Assembly: GCA_030744755.1 (NCBI GenBank)
Contig: JASLPY010000057.1
Location: 1 to 34,947 of the forward strand
Direction of reading: 5' to 3'
DNA length: 34,947 bases
DNA from: Kiritimatiellia bacterium
GTDB lineage: Bacteria; Verrucomicrobiota; Kiritimatiellia; UBA8416; JADHWI01
Every line of letters starts with the position of its first letter. The stretch's first letter is position 1. The notes under the pieces are model-generated. The model was not told the DNA's origin. It saw only the letters and a list, made by a program, of their open reading frames with translations, and did no database searches. Made by a program: the position numbers and the translations under genes. This document shows, piece by piece, positions 8,129-15,841 of the stretch.

Positions 8129-9268
8129 ATGAAACAAGCGCAGAAACTTGGCACGGGGCCGGAACATGTGCGACGGGAGAATATACGCAGTATTCTCGAA
8201 TTAATGCGCAAAGAAGAGGCTTTTTCCAAGGTCGAGCTGGCACGAAAAAGCGGGTTGAGCACGACAACCATGACAAAACTGTTCAAGCAGCTGGAAGCCA
8301 CCGGCCTGATAGAAGAACTCCATGTTTCCAGGGGCTCCATGGGCAGGCCGCGTACACTTTACAGGCTGGCGACCGAAAGCGTGTGTGTCCTTGCAGCCGT
8401 CATAGACATTGATACCGTGACCCTGGCGTCCGCCGGGCTGAACGGTGAAACAAATATTGAGGGCAGCTTCCCTACCAGGAAGCCGTCTGCCAGGTTCTTT
8501 ACAAAACTGGCCGAGAGGCTTCGAGATCTTCGTAAAGCTGATGGCCGTAAACCGCTGTTTGTGAGCATATCAGCACCCGGCCTGATTGATCAGCATTCAG
8601 GAAGAGTTGTTCTTTCCCCGAACCTTCACTGGCTCGAGGACACCAGGCCCGCGAAGGAAATGGCAGCCAGGCTCAAGGTCCCGGCAAATATCCTGCATGA
8701 AGAAGTCGCCCTCAGCCTTGCCCAGCGCGGTGATCCGACACTTGACCCTGACAACTTCATACTGCTCGATTTCAGTTCCGGGGTAGGTGCGGGCGTCGTC
8801 TGCAATGGCAAGTCTCTTACCGGCTGCTCCGGTTTCGCCGGCGAGATCGGCCACATTACAATCGATCCGGCCGGCCGGCTATGCGGATGCGGGAACCGGG
8901 GCTGCCTTGAAACCGTGGCCAGCGACAGGGCGTTCCTGCAGGCGATCCCCGGAAAGATAACCATGGCAGACGCTCTTGAACAGCTCGCTGAGAAAAAGAA
9001 CAAAGCGGTCAAAGCCGCTGAAGCGACCATGAAGAACCAGGCCATAGGCGTGGCCACGGCCATTAACATATTCAATCCCGCGACCGTGTACATTCATTCG
9101 GTGCTTGTAAAGTCGCTAACCGGTTATATCAATAAAATGAAAGCCATGGCTGGAAAGAAAGCCCTGGATCCATCAGCGGCATGCTGCGACATCAGGCCGG
9201 CAAGAGCGGGAAAACTCCAGGGCACGGTCCTTCACGCGCTTAACAGCGTTTTCAGCAGGGACCTTTAG
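8129..9268 (+). CDS. ROK-family transcriptional repressor (NagC/XylR type), likely arabinose-responsive
   Basis: A 379-aa protein with an N-terminal winged helix-turn-helix (about residues 16-75; recognition region ELARKSGLSTTTMTKLFKQL) followed by a ROK sugar-binding domain. The ROK signature is clear: GEIGH at 238-242 and the zinc motif CGCGNRGC (C252, C254, C259) followed by LE. GFAGEIGHITIDPAGRLCGC is the classic sugar-binding/zinc segment. Start: ATG 8129, with GAAGGATCAAGG upstream. It is divergent from araA and convergent with the GH127 operon, so an L-arabinose (or arabino-oligosaccharide) effector is a reasonable inference, but ROK ligands cannot be read from sequence. It is probably self-regulated through the palindrome at 8073-8087. 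It resembles NagC/XylR in layout rather than the GntR-type AraR of Bacillus. Confidence 0.9.
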   Translation: MKQAQKLGTGPEHVRRENIRSILELMRKEEAFSKVELARKSGLSTTTMTKLFKQLEATGLIEELHVSRGSMGRPRTLYRLATESVCVLAAVIDIDTVTLASAGLNGETNIEGSFPTRKPSARFFTKLAERLRDLRKADGRKPLFVSISAPGLIDQHSGRVVLSPNLHWLEDTRPAKEMAARLKVPANILHEEVALSLAQRGDPTLDPDNFILLDFSSGVGAGVVCNGKSLTGCSGFAGEIGHITIDPAGRLCGCGNRGCLETVASDRAFLQAIPGKITMADALEQLAEKKNKAVKAAEATMKNQAIGVATAINIFNPATVYIHSVLVKSLTGYINKMKAMAGKKALDPSAACCDIRPARAGKLQGTVLHALNSVFSRDL

Positions 9269-9287
9269 CGGGCAGGGGCTAGATTCT

Positions 9288-9331
9288 CTACGAGCTGGCT
9301 CTTCGACTTCGCTCAGGATAGACGCTCGTAG
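9288..9331. terminator. Hairpin between convergent genes, possible bidirectional terminator
   Basis: CTACGAGC (9288-9295) pairs with GCTCGTAG (9324-9331) across a 28-nt loop, between the 3' ends of the ROK gene and the first GH127 gene. There is no T-tract on either side and the loop is long, so termination is only a guess. The loop sequence CTTCGACTTCGCTCAGGAT also looks like a dispersed repeat. Confidence 0.3.
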
Positions 9332-9360
9332 CTACATTTCCTGCATCTCGCGGGCCGTAT

Positions 9361-11433
9361 CTACTTCTTGTTCTTCAGCTTTTCCTTCTCTTTCTTCGCC
9401 AGCGCGTCCGCCTTGGCTTTATTCTCCTTCAAAAGGGCCTTGATCGCCTCTTCATTTCTTGCCAGCCAGACATCCATCTCGCCCTTACCGCTGTGCGCCC
9501 AGCCGTAATAGGGAATCAGCACCAGTTCATGTCCGGCTGTTTTCAGCGGCGGATCAAACTTGTCCATATCGGCTTTCCGGGCCTTCCCCTTGATTACTAC
9601 GATCCCGTCGAGCAGGTCCTTTCGGTACTCGGCTGTCAGCTTCACGTCATCAGCCAGTACCAGGCCATGCGTCCTTCCATCGTTATAGGGCCACTCGGCA
9701 CAGAAAACCATGGGGCCGCGCTCGATGGCGACCCGGTTCCGGTCAGCCTCGACCTTGTCATTGGCGAGCACTCTCCGGATCGGCATCGGCAGGTCCAGCT
9801 CGACCGTATCACCGTTCTTCCATTTCCTCTTGATGGAGACATACCCTTTCTTGACCTTGAGCTTGACCGGCTCACCGTTCACTTTCAGCGTCGCGGCCTC
9901 ACTGCTCTTGTTCATGTACCTGTAAAGGTCGGAGGGCACAGGCATATTCTGCGCCCAGCCGGGAACGCGGACCTTCATTGTAAAACGCGATTCCTCTTCA
10001 GTATCAACGGTCATTTTGACCGCGCCTTCCCATGGATAAAGTGTCTCCTGGGTAATTGTTATCGCGCCGTCCTCTATCCCAATCTCGCCTTTCCCCGAGG
10101 CGTAAAGGTTGACATACACATCATCGCCCTTGCTGGCGTAGACATAGCCGGGCACCGACGCGATGAACCTGGCGATATTTCCCGGGCAGCAGGCGCACCC
10201 GAACCACGGCAGCCTTTCGGGCCTGCGGCCAGTACCGCTTGATGTCTGCTTGTTAGGATAGAAGAACTTCGTGCCGTCAAGAGACACACCGTCGATAACA
10301 TTGTTGTAAAGCGCCCGTTCAAGAACATCGTAATACTTCGCGTCACCGTGAAGCATGAACAGGCGGTGGTTCCAGTAAACGTTTCCTATACCCGCGCAGG
10401 TCTCACAGTAACAGTCATTACCCAGGTTAAATTCTCCCGCAAACCCTTCAGGACCGCCGGGCTGGCCAAGCCCGCCAATGAGGTACAGTTTCGTGGTTAC
10501 GATATTCTCCCAGATCCTGTCGATGGCCTTGATATAACTTTTGTCGCCTGTCAGCGTCGCGACATCCGCCATGCCGGAGAACATGTACGTCGCCCGTACG
10601 GCATGGCCGACCCCCTTTTCCTGGTCGATGACCAGCTTGTGGGACTGGTCGTACGTGCGCCCGTCGGGGCCGCGCGTATCGAGCAGGAATTTCGCAAGGT
10701 CCAGGTACTTCTTCTTCCCCGTTGTGCTATACAGCTTACACAACGCCATCTCGATGATCTGGTGGCCTGCCCAGCTTTCATTCTTACCGGGCCCGAATGT
10801 CTTGCACAGAAGGTCGGCGTTCTTCGTGGCAATATCCAGCATCGTCTTCTTGCCCGTCGCCTGGTAATGCGCGATCGCGGCCTCGTAGAAATGGCCCATG
10901 TTGTACAGCTCGTGACTCAGCTGGCTGACTTTCTCCCACCGTTCTTTTCCCGCCCAGTGATGAGGTTTCTCGGGATTAATTGTCCGCGCGGTAAACAGGT
11001 AGCCGTCCGGCTCCTGGGCAGCCGCTACCTTCTCGATAAGCCCATCGAGATACTTTTCCATCTCCGGGTCCGCCTTTACCGACAGCCCGAACGCGGCGCC
11101 TTCCAGGACCTTGTAAATATCCGTGTCGTCGAAACTGTACCCGCGGATCTTGTCATCTTCGAGCTTCTCGCCAAGCAGCCTCTTCGCGGCCCTGACGAAG
11201 TTGTCGACCCTGCCGGTCTCTTCGCACTGTTTGAAGGCGGCCGGTATGGTTGATGCCCTGTTGGTCTCAATACGGGAAGCCCAGAACTCGTCGTCCAGGC
11301 GGACCGCCGTAAAGGGTACCGGCTTTATGATATCCAGCTTGTCTTTGGGTCCTTCAGCTCCGGGCGCCGCCGAACCGATCAACAAGGCTGCCAGAAACAG
11401 TAATACGGTTGAGCCGGCTAATTGCTTCTTCAT
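9361..11433 (-). CDS. Secreted GH127 beta-L-arabinofuranosidase (DUF1680)
   Basis: A 690-aa protein with a signal peptide (about residues 1-26). It is collinear with GH127 enzymes such as HypBA1 of Bifidobacterium longum, which release beta-L-arabinofuranose with a zinc-bound cysteine nucleophile. The HypBA1 residues E338, C340, C417 and C418 match E344 and C346 in CYCETCAG and C415/C416 in CACCPGN. An alpha/alpha-barrel fills residues about 35-450, followed by beta-sandwich domains. A Lys-rich tail (about 25 residues) ends the protein. Start: ATG 11433 with AAAGGAAG upstream. It sits 34 bp downstream of the second GH127 gene, so the two form an operon expressed from the promoter at 13931-13958. 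The cleaved linkage could also be that of a related GH127-clan family; arabinose specificity is supported by the adjacent araA. Confidence 0.9.
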   Translation of the reverse strand: MKKQLAGSTVLLFLAALLIGSAAPGAEGPKDKLDIIKPVPFTAVRLDDEFWASRIETNRASTIPAAFKQCEETGRVDNFVRAAKRLLGEKLEDDKIRGYSFDDTDIYKVLEGAAFGLSVKADPEMEKYLDGLIEKVAAAQEPDGYLFTARTINPEKPHHWAGKERWEKVSQLSHELYNMGHFYEAAIAHYQATGKKTMLDIATKNADLLCKTFGPGKNESWAGHQIIEMALCKLYSTTGKKKYLDLAKFLLDTRGPDGRTYDQSHKLVIDQEKGVGHAVRATYMFSGMADVATLTGDKSYIKAIDRIWENIVTTKLYLIGGLGQPGGPEGFAGEFNLGNDCYCETCAGIGNVYWNHRLFMLHGDAKYYDVLERALYNNVIDGVSLDGTKFFYPNKQTSSGTGRRPERLPWFGCACCPGNIARFIASVPGYVYASKGDDVYVNLYASGKGEIGIEDGAITITQETLYPWEGAVKMTVDTEEESRFTMKVRVPGWAQNMPVPSDLYRYMNKSSEAATLKVNGEPVKLKVKKGYVSIKRKWKNGDTVELDLPMPIRRVLANDKVEADRNRVAIERGPMVFCAEWPYNDGRTHGLVLADDVKLTAEYRKDLLDGIVVIKGKARKADMDKFDPPLKTAGHELVLIPYYGWAHSGKGEMDVWLARNEEAIKALLKENKAKADALAKKEKEKLKNKK

Positions 11434-11467
11434 TCTATCTTCCTTTCTTAATGACCGGACTAATCAC

Positions 11468-13834
11468 TTATTTAAGGGTAACGTCCAGGTAGACGGAGTG
11501 CGATTTGTACGTCTCGAAAAAAGGCTTCAGGTTGACACCGTTGGTTTTGAAACGCAGGGTGCCCGGATCGCCCGTAATGGAGTTGCCGATATCATCAGCA
11601 TCCAGGGTTACGGCACGCCAGGTCTCGAGTTTCTTCTCCTCTTCCACGGCCAGAAGGACCGGCCCGTAAAAAATACTGGCTATGTTCGGCTGGTCCATGA
11701 TCGGGTCCAGGTAGAAGTGAAACGGCATCTTGAGTTCGATCACATCGTTCGCCTTCCATTTCCTTTCGAGGGCAAGGTAGGTTCCGGGCACGGCATTACT
11801 CTTCTCTTCCTTGCCATTGATCTTTACGGTAAAGCCGCGCTTCGCCCATTCAGGAACGCGCACATGGACGGTGAACTCGCCCTCGCCGTCGAGGGTCAGC
11901 CTCGTCGTGTCCTCGTAGGGAAAGCTGGTGCTCTGCTTGAGGACCACTTTCCTCTCCTTCCAGGTCACCGTGGAAGGCACATAAAGGTTAACGTACAGTG
12001 CCGAATCGTCCCTGCTTCTAAAGTAGATCGAATCCTGGAGCTTGGTACTGCTCTCCATGGCGGTGCCGTTACAGCAGGTGAAGCCGTCCATCCTGGGATT
12101 CCCGAACCCTTTTCGCGCGCCGGGGTTAAGGGGTATGTGGTAGGTATTGCCCGGATGATCTTCGGCAACGGACGCGAGGATATGGTTGTACAGGGCCTGC
12201 TCGTAGTAGTCCATGAACTTGCCGTCCGGGTCGAACATGAAGAGCTGGCGGCTGAGCTTCAGGAGGTTATAGGTGGCGCAGGTCTCATTCTGTCCGTGCT
12301 TGTTAAAGCCACGTGCATACAATGAGTCAGGCTGGGCCGTGACGCACTCGGCATTCTGCGGATCCTGGGCCCCCGCCACGCCGCCGATACTGTACATGTA
12401 GGAGTTGTAAAAGATATTCCAGAAGTTGTCCGCGACACGATAATACTGGATGTCTTTTGTGCCTTTATAGGTTTCCAGGGCACCGGTAATCTGGGGAATG
12501 TGCTGGTTCGCGTGTTTACCGCGCAGGGTATCGACATTCTTCGCGAGGCCATGCGAGTGTTTTGCGTCACCGAAAAAGAAGCTGATATTGTCAAACAATT
12601 GAGCGCATTCCAGGTACTCTTTCTTGCCCGTGAGAGTATTCAGGCGGGCCATTACTTCGTTCATACCCCCGAACTCACCGGCGATATAGGTGTTCCACAT
12701 CTTTATACGTGTTTCCGTGGGGACCTTGCTGAGACGCTGGTAGACCCATGAACCCATGCCTTCAGCGATCTTAAGCGCCTTTTCATTCCCGCCGACTTCA
12801 TAGCAGTCAAGCAGGCCGGCGAGGATCTTGTGCAGGGTATAATACGGCGCCCAGACATGGTTATTCTTGCCGCCATAGAGCGCTCCCTTTTCCAGCATGA
12901 TAAACTGGTCCGGCGGGTAGCCGCTGATAAAACCCTTTCCCCAGTTCCAGTAATCGGTCCTGATGCCCTCTTTGCTGAGATCGGAATCATAGTCCTCCTT
13001 GCCCGGTCCCTTCGGTACGGTCGCCGGGTCGGCATTACAGGGCCCGCCTTTCACGGCCGGCCGGCCTGACAGCTGCGACAGGGTGTAAAGAGAATCAATC
13101 AGATAATCCATCTTCTTTATGAAGGTCCTGCGCAGTTGCTTATCATACGTCGCGCTCGCAGTGGCCTGCGCTATGGCGGACAGGTAATGGCCGCTGCCAT
13201 GACCGCGCAATTTCGTTTTCTGGCTGTCCCAGACACCAAGGGGTTTAACGCCTTCCGGCTGTTCCTGTCCGAACGCGTCGCGGAAATTGTAAAGGAAGCG
13301 GTCCGGGTCCGTCTCCGCGAGGACAACTATGAACTTGTCACGGTTTTTGATGAACGGCGTGTCGCGCCCCTTGTTGTCCTGGTCCAGGACGACAGCACCC
13401 AGCGGAAAGGATTCCATCACGCGCTGCATGTCAGCGGCCTTTTCAGCCGCGGCCTTGACGGTCACCACCGCCTTCGGTTGGAATTTTGTACCCGGCACAG
13501 TTCCCGTTACGGTATACGTCCCCGCCTTCAGCACCTGGCTGTTGTCCGTCGGGGCAGGCCAGATAACGCGCAGCTCGGGGCCCTTTATCCCGTCCTTGTA
13601 GACACCCGGAATATAATGAGGCAGATGCGGCAAGTGTCCGACCACTGTGCCCACGTCAACATCGGGGAGCGACTGCAGGAGCGATACTTTGGGCAGCGCC
13701 CTGCCGGCCGCGGCAGAATCGAGAGGCTGAACGCTTATCTTCCCCTTGCTCCTTGCAAAACTCTGGCTCGTAAACGGCAGGAAACAATAAGTAAACGTGA
13801 GAACCGACACATATGTGATCGTCTTTATATCCAT
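11468..13834 (-). CDS. Secreted GH127/GH146-type beta-L-arabinofuranosidase with N-terminal Ig-like domain
   Basis: A 788-aa protein with a signal peptide (hydrophobic stretch, about residues 4-22). Residues about 65-125 resemble a bacterial Ig-like (Big_4) domain (LKAGTYTVTGTVPGT...VVTVK). The catalytic alpha/alpha-barrel covers about 140-610. The zinc/nucleophile residues of the clan are present: E517 and C519 in NETCATYN and C587/C588 in FTCCNGT. Beta-sandwich domains finish the protein. It is more distant from HypBA1 than the neighbouring GH127 and fits the larger GH127/GH146 group. Start: ATG 13834, chosen because GAGGAGGAG lies just upstream and it opens a clean signal peptide; the frame extends to 13912 but across the predicted operator. 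It is first gene of the two-gene arabinofuranosidase operon. Two different enzymes may act on different branches or chain lengths of the same arabinan. Confidence 0.88.
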   Translation of the reverse strand: MDIKTITYVSVLTFTYCFLPFTSQSFARSKGKISVQPLDSAAAGRALPKVSLLQSLPDVDVGTVVGHLPHLPHYIPGVYKDGIKGPELRVIWPAPTDNSQVLKAGTYTVTGTVPGTKFQPKAVVTVKAAAEKAADMQRVMESFPLGAVVLDQDNKGRDTPFIKNRDKFIVVLAETDPDRFLYNFRDAFGQEQPEGVKPLGVWDSQKTKLRGHGSGHYLSAIAQATASATYDKQLRRTFIKKMDYLIDSLYTLSQLSGRPAVKGGPCNADPATVPKGPGKEDYDSDLSKEGIRTDYWNWGKGFISGYPPDQFIMLEKGALYGGKNNHVWAPYYTLHKILAGLLDCYEVGGNEKALKIAEGMGSWVYQRLSKVPTETRIKMWNTYIAGEFGGMNEVMARLNTLTGKKEYLECAQLFDNISFFFGDAKHSHGLAKNVDTLRGKHANQHIPQITGALETYKGTKDIQYYRVADNFWNIFYNSYMYSIGGVAGAQDPQNAECVTAQPDSLYARGFNKHGQNETCATYNLLKLSRQLFMFDPDGKFMDYYEQALYNHILASVAEDHPGNTYHIPLNPGARKGFGNPRMDGFTCCNGTAMESSTKLQDSIYFRSRDDSALYVNLYVPSTVTWKERKVVLKQSTSFPYEDTTRLTLDGEGEFTVHVRVPEWAKRGFTVKINGKEEKSNAVPGTYLALERKWKANDVIELKMPFHFYLDPIMDQPNIASIFYGPVLLAVEEEKKLETWRAVTLDADDIGNSITGDPGTLRFKTNGVNLKPFFETYKSHSVYLDVTLK

Positions 13835-13855
13835 TGCACTCCTCCTCGTAACTCT

Positions 13856-13872
13856 ATCCACGCTGCGTGGAT
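13856..13872 (-). promoter_or_regulatory. Leader hairpin of the GH127 operon
   Basis: ATCCACG-CTG-CGTGGAT is a perfect 7-bp stem with a 3-base loop in the predicted 5' leader, about 22 nt before the start codon and just upstream of the AGGAGG site. It could stabilise the mRNA or affect translation; function is not known. Confidence 0.5.
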
Positions 13873-13907
13873 CAGTTGACCCGTACTTGAGAACACCTCT
13901 TGACTTA

Positions 13908-13922
13908 TGCAACCAGGTTTCA
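13908..13922. promoter_or_regulatory. Second candidate ROK operator at the GH127 promoter
   Basis: Read on minus, TGAAACC-T-GGTTGCA is a 7-1-7 inverted repeat with one mismatch between arms. It matches the palindrome at 8073-8087 at 11 of 15 positions and shares the longer string GTTGCATAA with it. It lies immediately downstream of the predicted -10 (13931-13936), so a bound repressor would block initiation. Confidence 0.5.
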
Positions 13923-13930
13923 TATCTCTA

Positions 13931-13958
13931 ATCATAGTGCAAATACTTTTTTTGACAA
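13931..13958 (-). promoter_or_regulatory. Predicted sigma70-type promoter of the GH127 operon
   Basis: On the minus strand TTGTCA (13953-13958) and TATGAT (13931-13936) are separated by 16 bp that include an A-tract. Predicted start about 13924, giving a leader of about 90 nt. This is the best promoter match in the window. Confidence 0.65.
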
Positions 13959-13963
13959 CCTGT

Positions 13964-14227
13964 AAGGGACAGAAGAAGCCTAATGCCTGGGGACTGTACG
14001 ATATGCATGGCAACCTCTGGCAATTCTGCAACGAATCGTACGACAAGGAATTCTATGCCCGCTCACCAAAGGTGGACCCCAGGAACACGAAAAAGACCCC
14101 GCTCCGCGCCGTACGCGGCGGCTCCTGGCACAACGGCGCCCTCGAGGCGCGCAGCGCCATGCGCAGCACCTGGACCGGAGACACCTACGTGCACTACAAC
14201 TACGGCTTCCGCCGTCCGAGGATCTGG
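13964..14227 (+). pseudogene. C-terminal fragment of an FGE-sulfatase domain gene
   Basis: About 88 codons encode the last third of an FGE-like domain: GQKKPNAWGLYDMHGNLWQFC, then VRGGSWHNGALEARSAMR and NYGFRRPRIW. Similarity starts abruptly at 13964 against the GH127 promoter, and the frame runs on into the opposite metallophosphoesterase gene. The open frame starts at 13907, but those first 19 codons are simply the GH127 regulatory region read backwards. The N-terminal two thirds of the domain are missing. It shares AWGLYDMHGN with the intact FGE-like gene at 1283-2329, but differs elsewhere, so it is a relic of another paralogue. No ribosome site is evident. Confidence 0.7.
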
Positions 14228-14238
14228 ACAGAAAATCT

Positions 14239-15360
14239 TCACCCCCCCCTATTAAACATCCCCGGCACGTCATTGGCAGCACCAGGTCGCGTGGTTCCGG
14301 GAGCAGTAACGGGGGGCGGTGCCATTGGATAGTCCAGGTCGAACCTGCTGGAAGGACCGTTTTTGAATTTGTCGAGTGCGGGGTTGTAGGTGTAGATGCT
14401 GATCTTGTTCTCCCCCGGTTTGAAGACCATGTAACGCAGCCATGATTCTCCCCCATTATTCAGGTGCTGATAGTCGCTCAGAATCTGGTGAATCTTGTTG
14501 CCGTGATCTCCAGCGTCTGTGCGAACGGCCTCTCCCGCGTGGTGACCGCAGAGAACCATGAAGATGTTCTTGTGCTTCTTGACGAACTTTTGCCAGGTCT
14601 GCTCGCCGGTGTTGCCTTTGGCCTTCATTCCCCCGGTATTTCTCGACTTGCCCGCGTTCATATAGGCGTGCGTCAGGGCAATGACACGGTGGTCAGGGTG
14701 CCTGGCGACCACCTGGTTAGCCCAATCCAGCACCTCATCGCGCGGTTTACATTCGAGAGCAACGATAAGGAAGTTCATCCCTGCTGCCTTGAAGTGATAC
14801 CAGGAATTGTCATGGCGATCCGGATCGAAAGTGCCGCCAAACTCGCGTCGTTTTGCGAACTTTTCGCGAGGAAAGTATGTGTTGAAGTGAGTGGTCCGGT
14901 TGACCCCGATATTGCCGCCATACTTATTGTCCGCCTTCTCAAAACCCATGTCATGGTTTCCCAGGCACATGCAATAGGGCACTTTCCCGTCCAATACAGA
15001 CATTGCTTTCCTGGCGATGGCCCATTCCTCCGGGAAGTCCGTCTGCACGATATCTCCTTCGTGGACGAGAAAAGCGATATTGAGTCGCGCCTGATTGTCG
15101 CGGACCCATTCCGTTTGCGCGAAGAAGTAGCGCCGCAGGTCTCCATTGCCCCATTTGGCAGACAGCTTGAGTCGGGTGTCGCAGTAGAACTGGGTGTCAG
15201 GTAAAACCGCGATGGTGAAAGGTTCCGTTGACTGGGCTGAATGCTCCGTTGCCTTCTGCTTCTGCGGCGCAACAGGCTCATCGTCCACCGCCCAGAGTGG
15301 CGCCGTGCAGCATAGTAAGAGTGTGATCAGAAGTGGTCTGATCCAGCGTTGATGATTCAT
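14239..15360 (-). CDS. Secreted calcineurin-like metallophosphoesterase
   Basis: A 373-aa exported protein with a signal peptide (about residues 1-24). The five metallophosphoesterase motifs are in order: D55 in LPDTQFYCD, D103 in EGDIVQ, GNHD at 134-137, H231 in LTHAYM, and GHH at 272-274. These coordinate a dinuclear metal centre that hydrolyses phosphomono- or diesters. The Pro-rich tail after about residue 345 looks disordered. Start: ATG 15360 with AAGGAT upstream. The 3' end is 11 bp from the convergent FGE fragment. Similar enzymes accompany polysaccharide loci in PVC bacteria; the substrate here cannot be told. Confidence 0.88.
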   Translation of the reverse strand: MNHQRWIRPLLITLLLCCTAPLWAVDDEPVAPQKQKATEHSAQSTEPFTIAVLPDTQFYCDTRLKLSAKWGNGDLRRYFFAQTEWVRDNQARLNIAFLVHEGDIVQTDFPEEWAIARKAMSVLDGKVPYCMCLGNHDMGFEKADNKYGGNIGVNRTTHFNTYFPREKFAKRREFGGTFDPDRHDNSWYHFKAAGMNFLIVALECKPRDEVLDWANQVVARHPDHRVIALTHAYMNAGKSRNTGGMKAKGNTGEQTWQKFVKKHKNIFMVLCGHHAGEAVRTDAGDHGNKIHQILSDYQHLNNGGESWLRYMVFKPGENKISIYTYNPALDKFKNGPSSRFDLDYPMAPPPVTAPGTTRPGAANDVPGMFNRGG

Positions 15361-15841
15361 TGTGCGCTTTATCCTTTAGCTCTTCGAATTCATTTCAATC
15401 AATCGGCTGTTCGCAAAGTTGACGATCTATCACAGCAAACCAGAGGTTTGAAGCTCTAAATGAGGGGTTATTTGAGTATTCCAGCGTGAACTTGCCGCTA
15501 CGGGTATGCCCCACACGCACGCCGAGGCCCAGGGCGGTATGGTCCCGCACTTTGCAGGAGAGTAAGGCCCTTGATACGCTGAGAAGAGGGTTGTGCAGTC
15601 GTGAAACCAAGAAGCAATTCAAACAGCTTATTGAGGAACGTGCGCCGCTTATCGGGTTACAAGCCGCTCTCGATTGATTCATGCCAGGAAAAGAGAGGTG
15701 ACCCCTCTCGCGATTTAGTCGATGGCATTCCGATAACACACAGGCAGTGGATTCAGCGTTGATCTGCCCTACACTTCGTCGGTCACACTTCGTCGGTGCC
15801 TACCCCGCCTGCGCAGTATCTTGCGACAGAGACTCTCTTGA
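15361..15841. other. 481-bp region without a recognised gene
   Basis: I find no supportable gene. A 114-codon frame on minus and a 63-codon frame on plus (15486-15677, ending KKQFKQLIEERAPLIGLQ) show no family signature. The right end (15771-15798) carries two tandem copies of a 14-mer. The region may hold worn-out gene debris. Confidence 0.5.
15771..15798. repeat. Tandem 14-mer (ACACTTCGTCGGT) x2
   Basis: ACACTTCGTCGGTC at 15771-15784 is followed directly by ACACTTCGTCGGTG at 15785-15798 (13 of 14 identical). Confidence 0.85.

Noticed and set aside
13907..13963. Start of a plus-strand frame with a lipobox-like sequence (FLTTC) ahead of the FGE fragment
   Set aside because: These codons are the GH127 promoter and operator read on the other strand, with no ribosome site. 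The apparent lipoprotein signal is coincidental.
15395..15739. 114-codon minus-strand frame in the gap before the metallophosphoesterase
   Set aside because: No signal, motif, family or ribosome site; codons look random.
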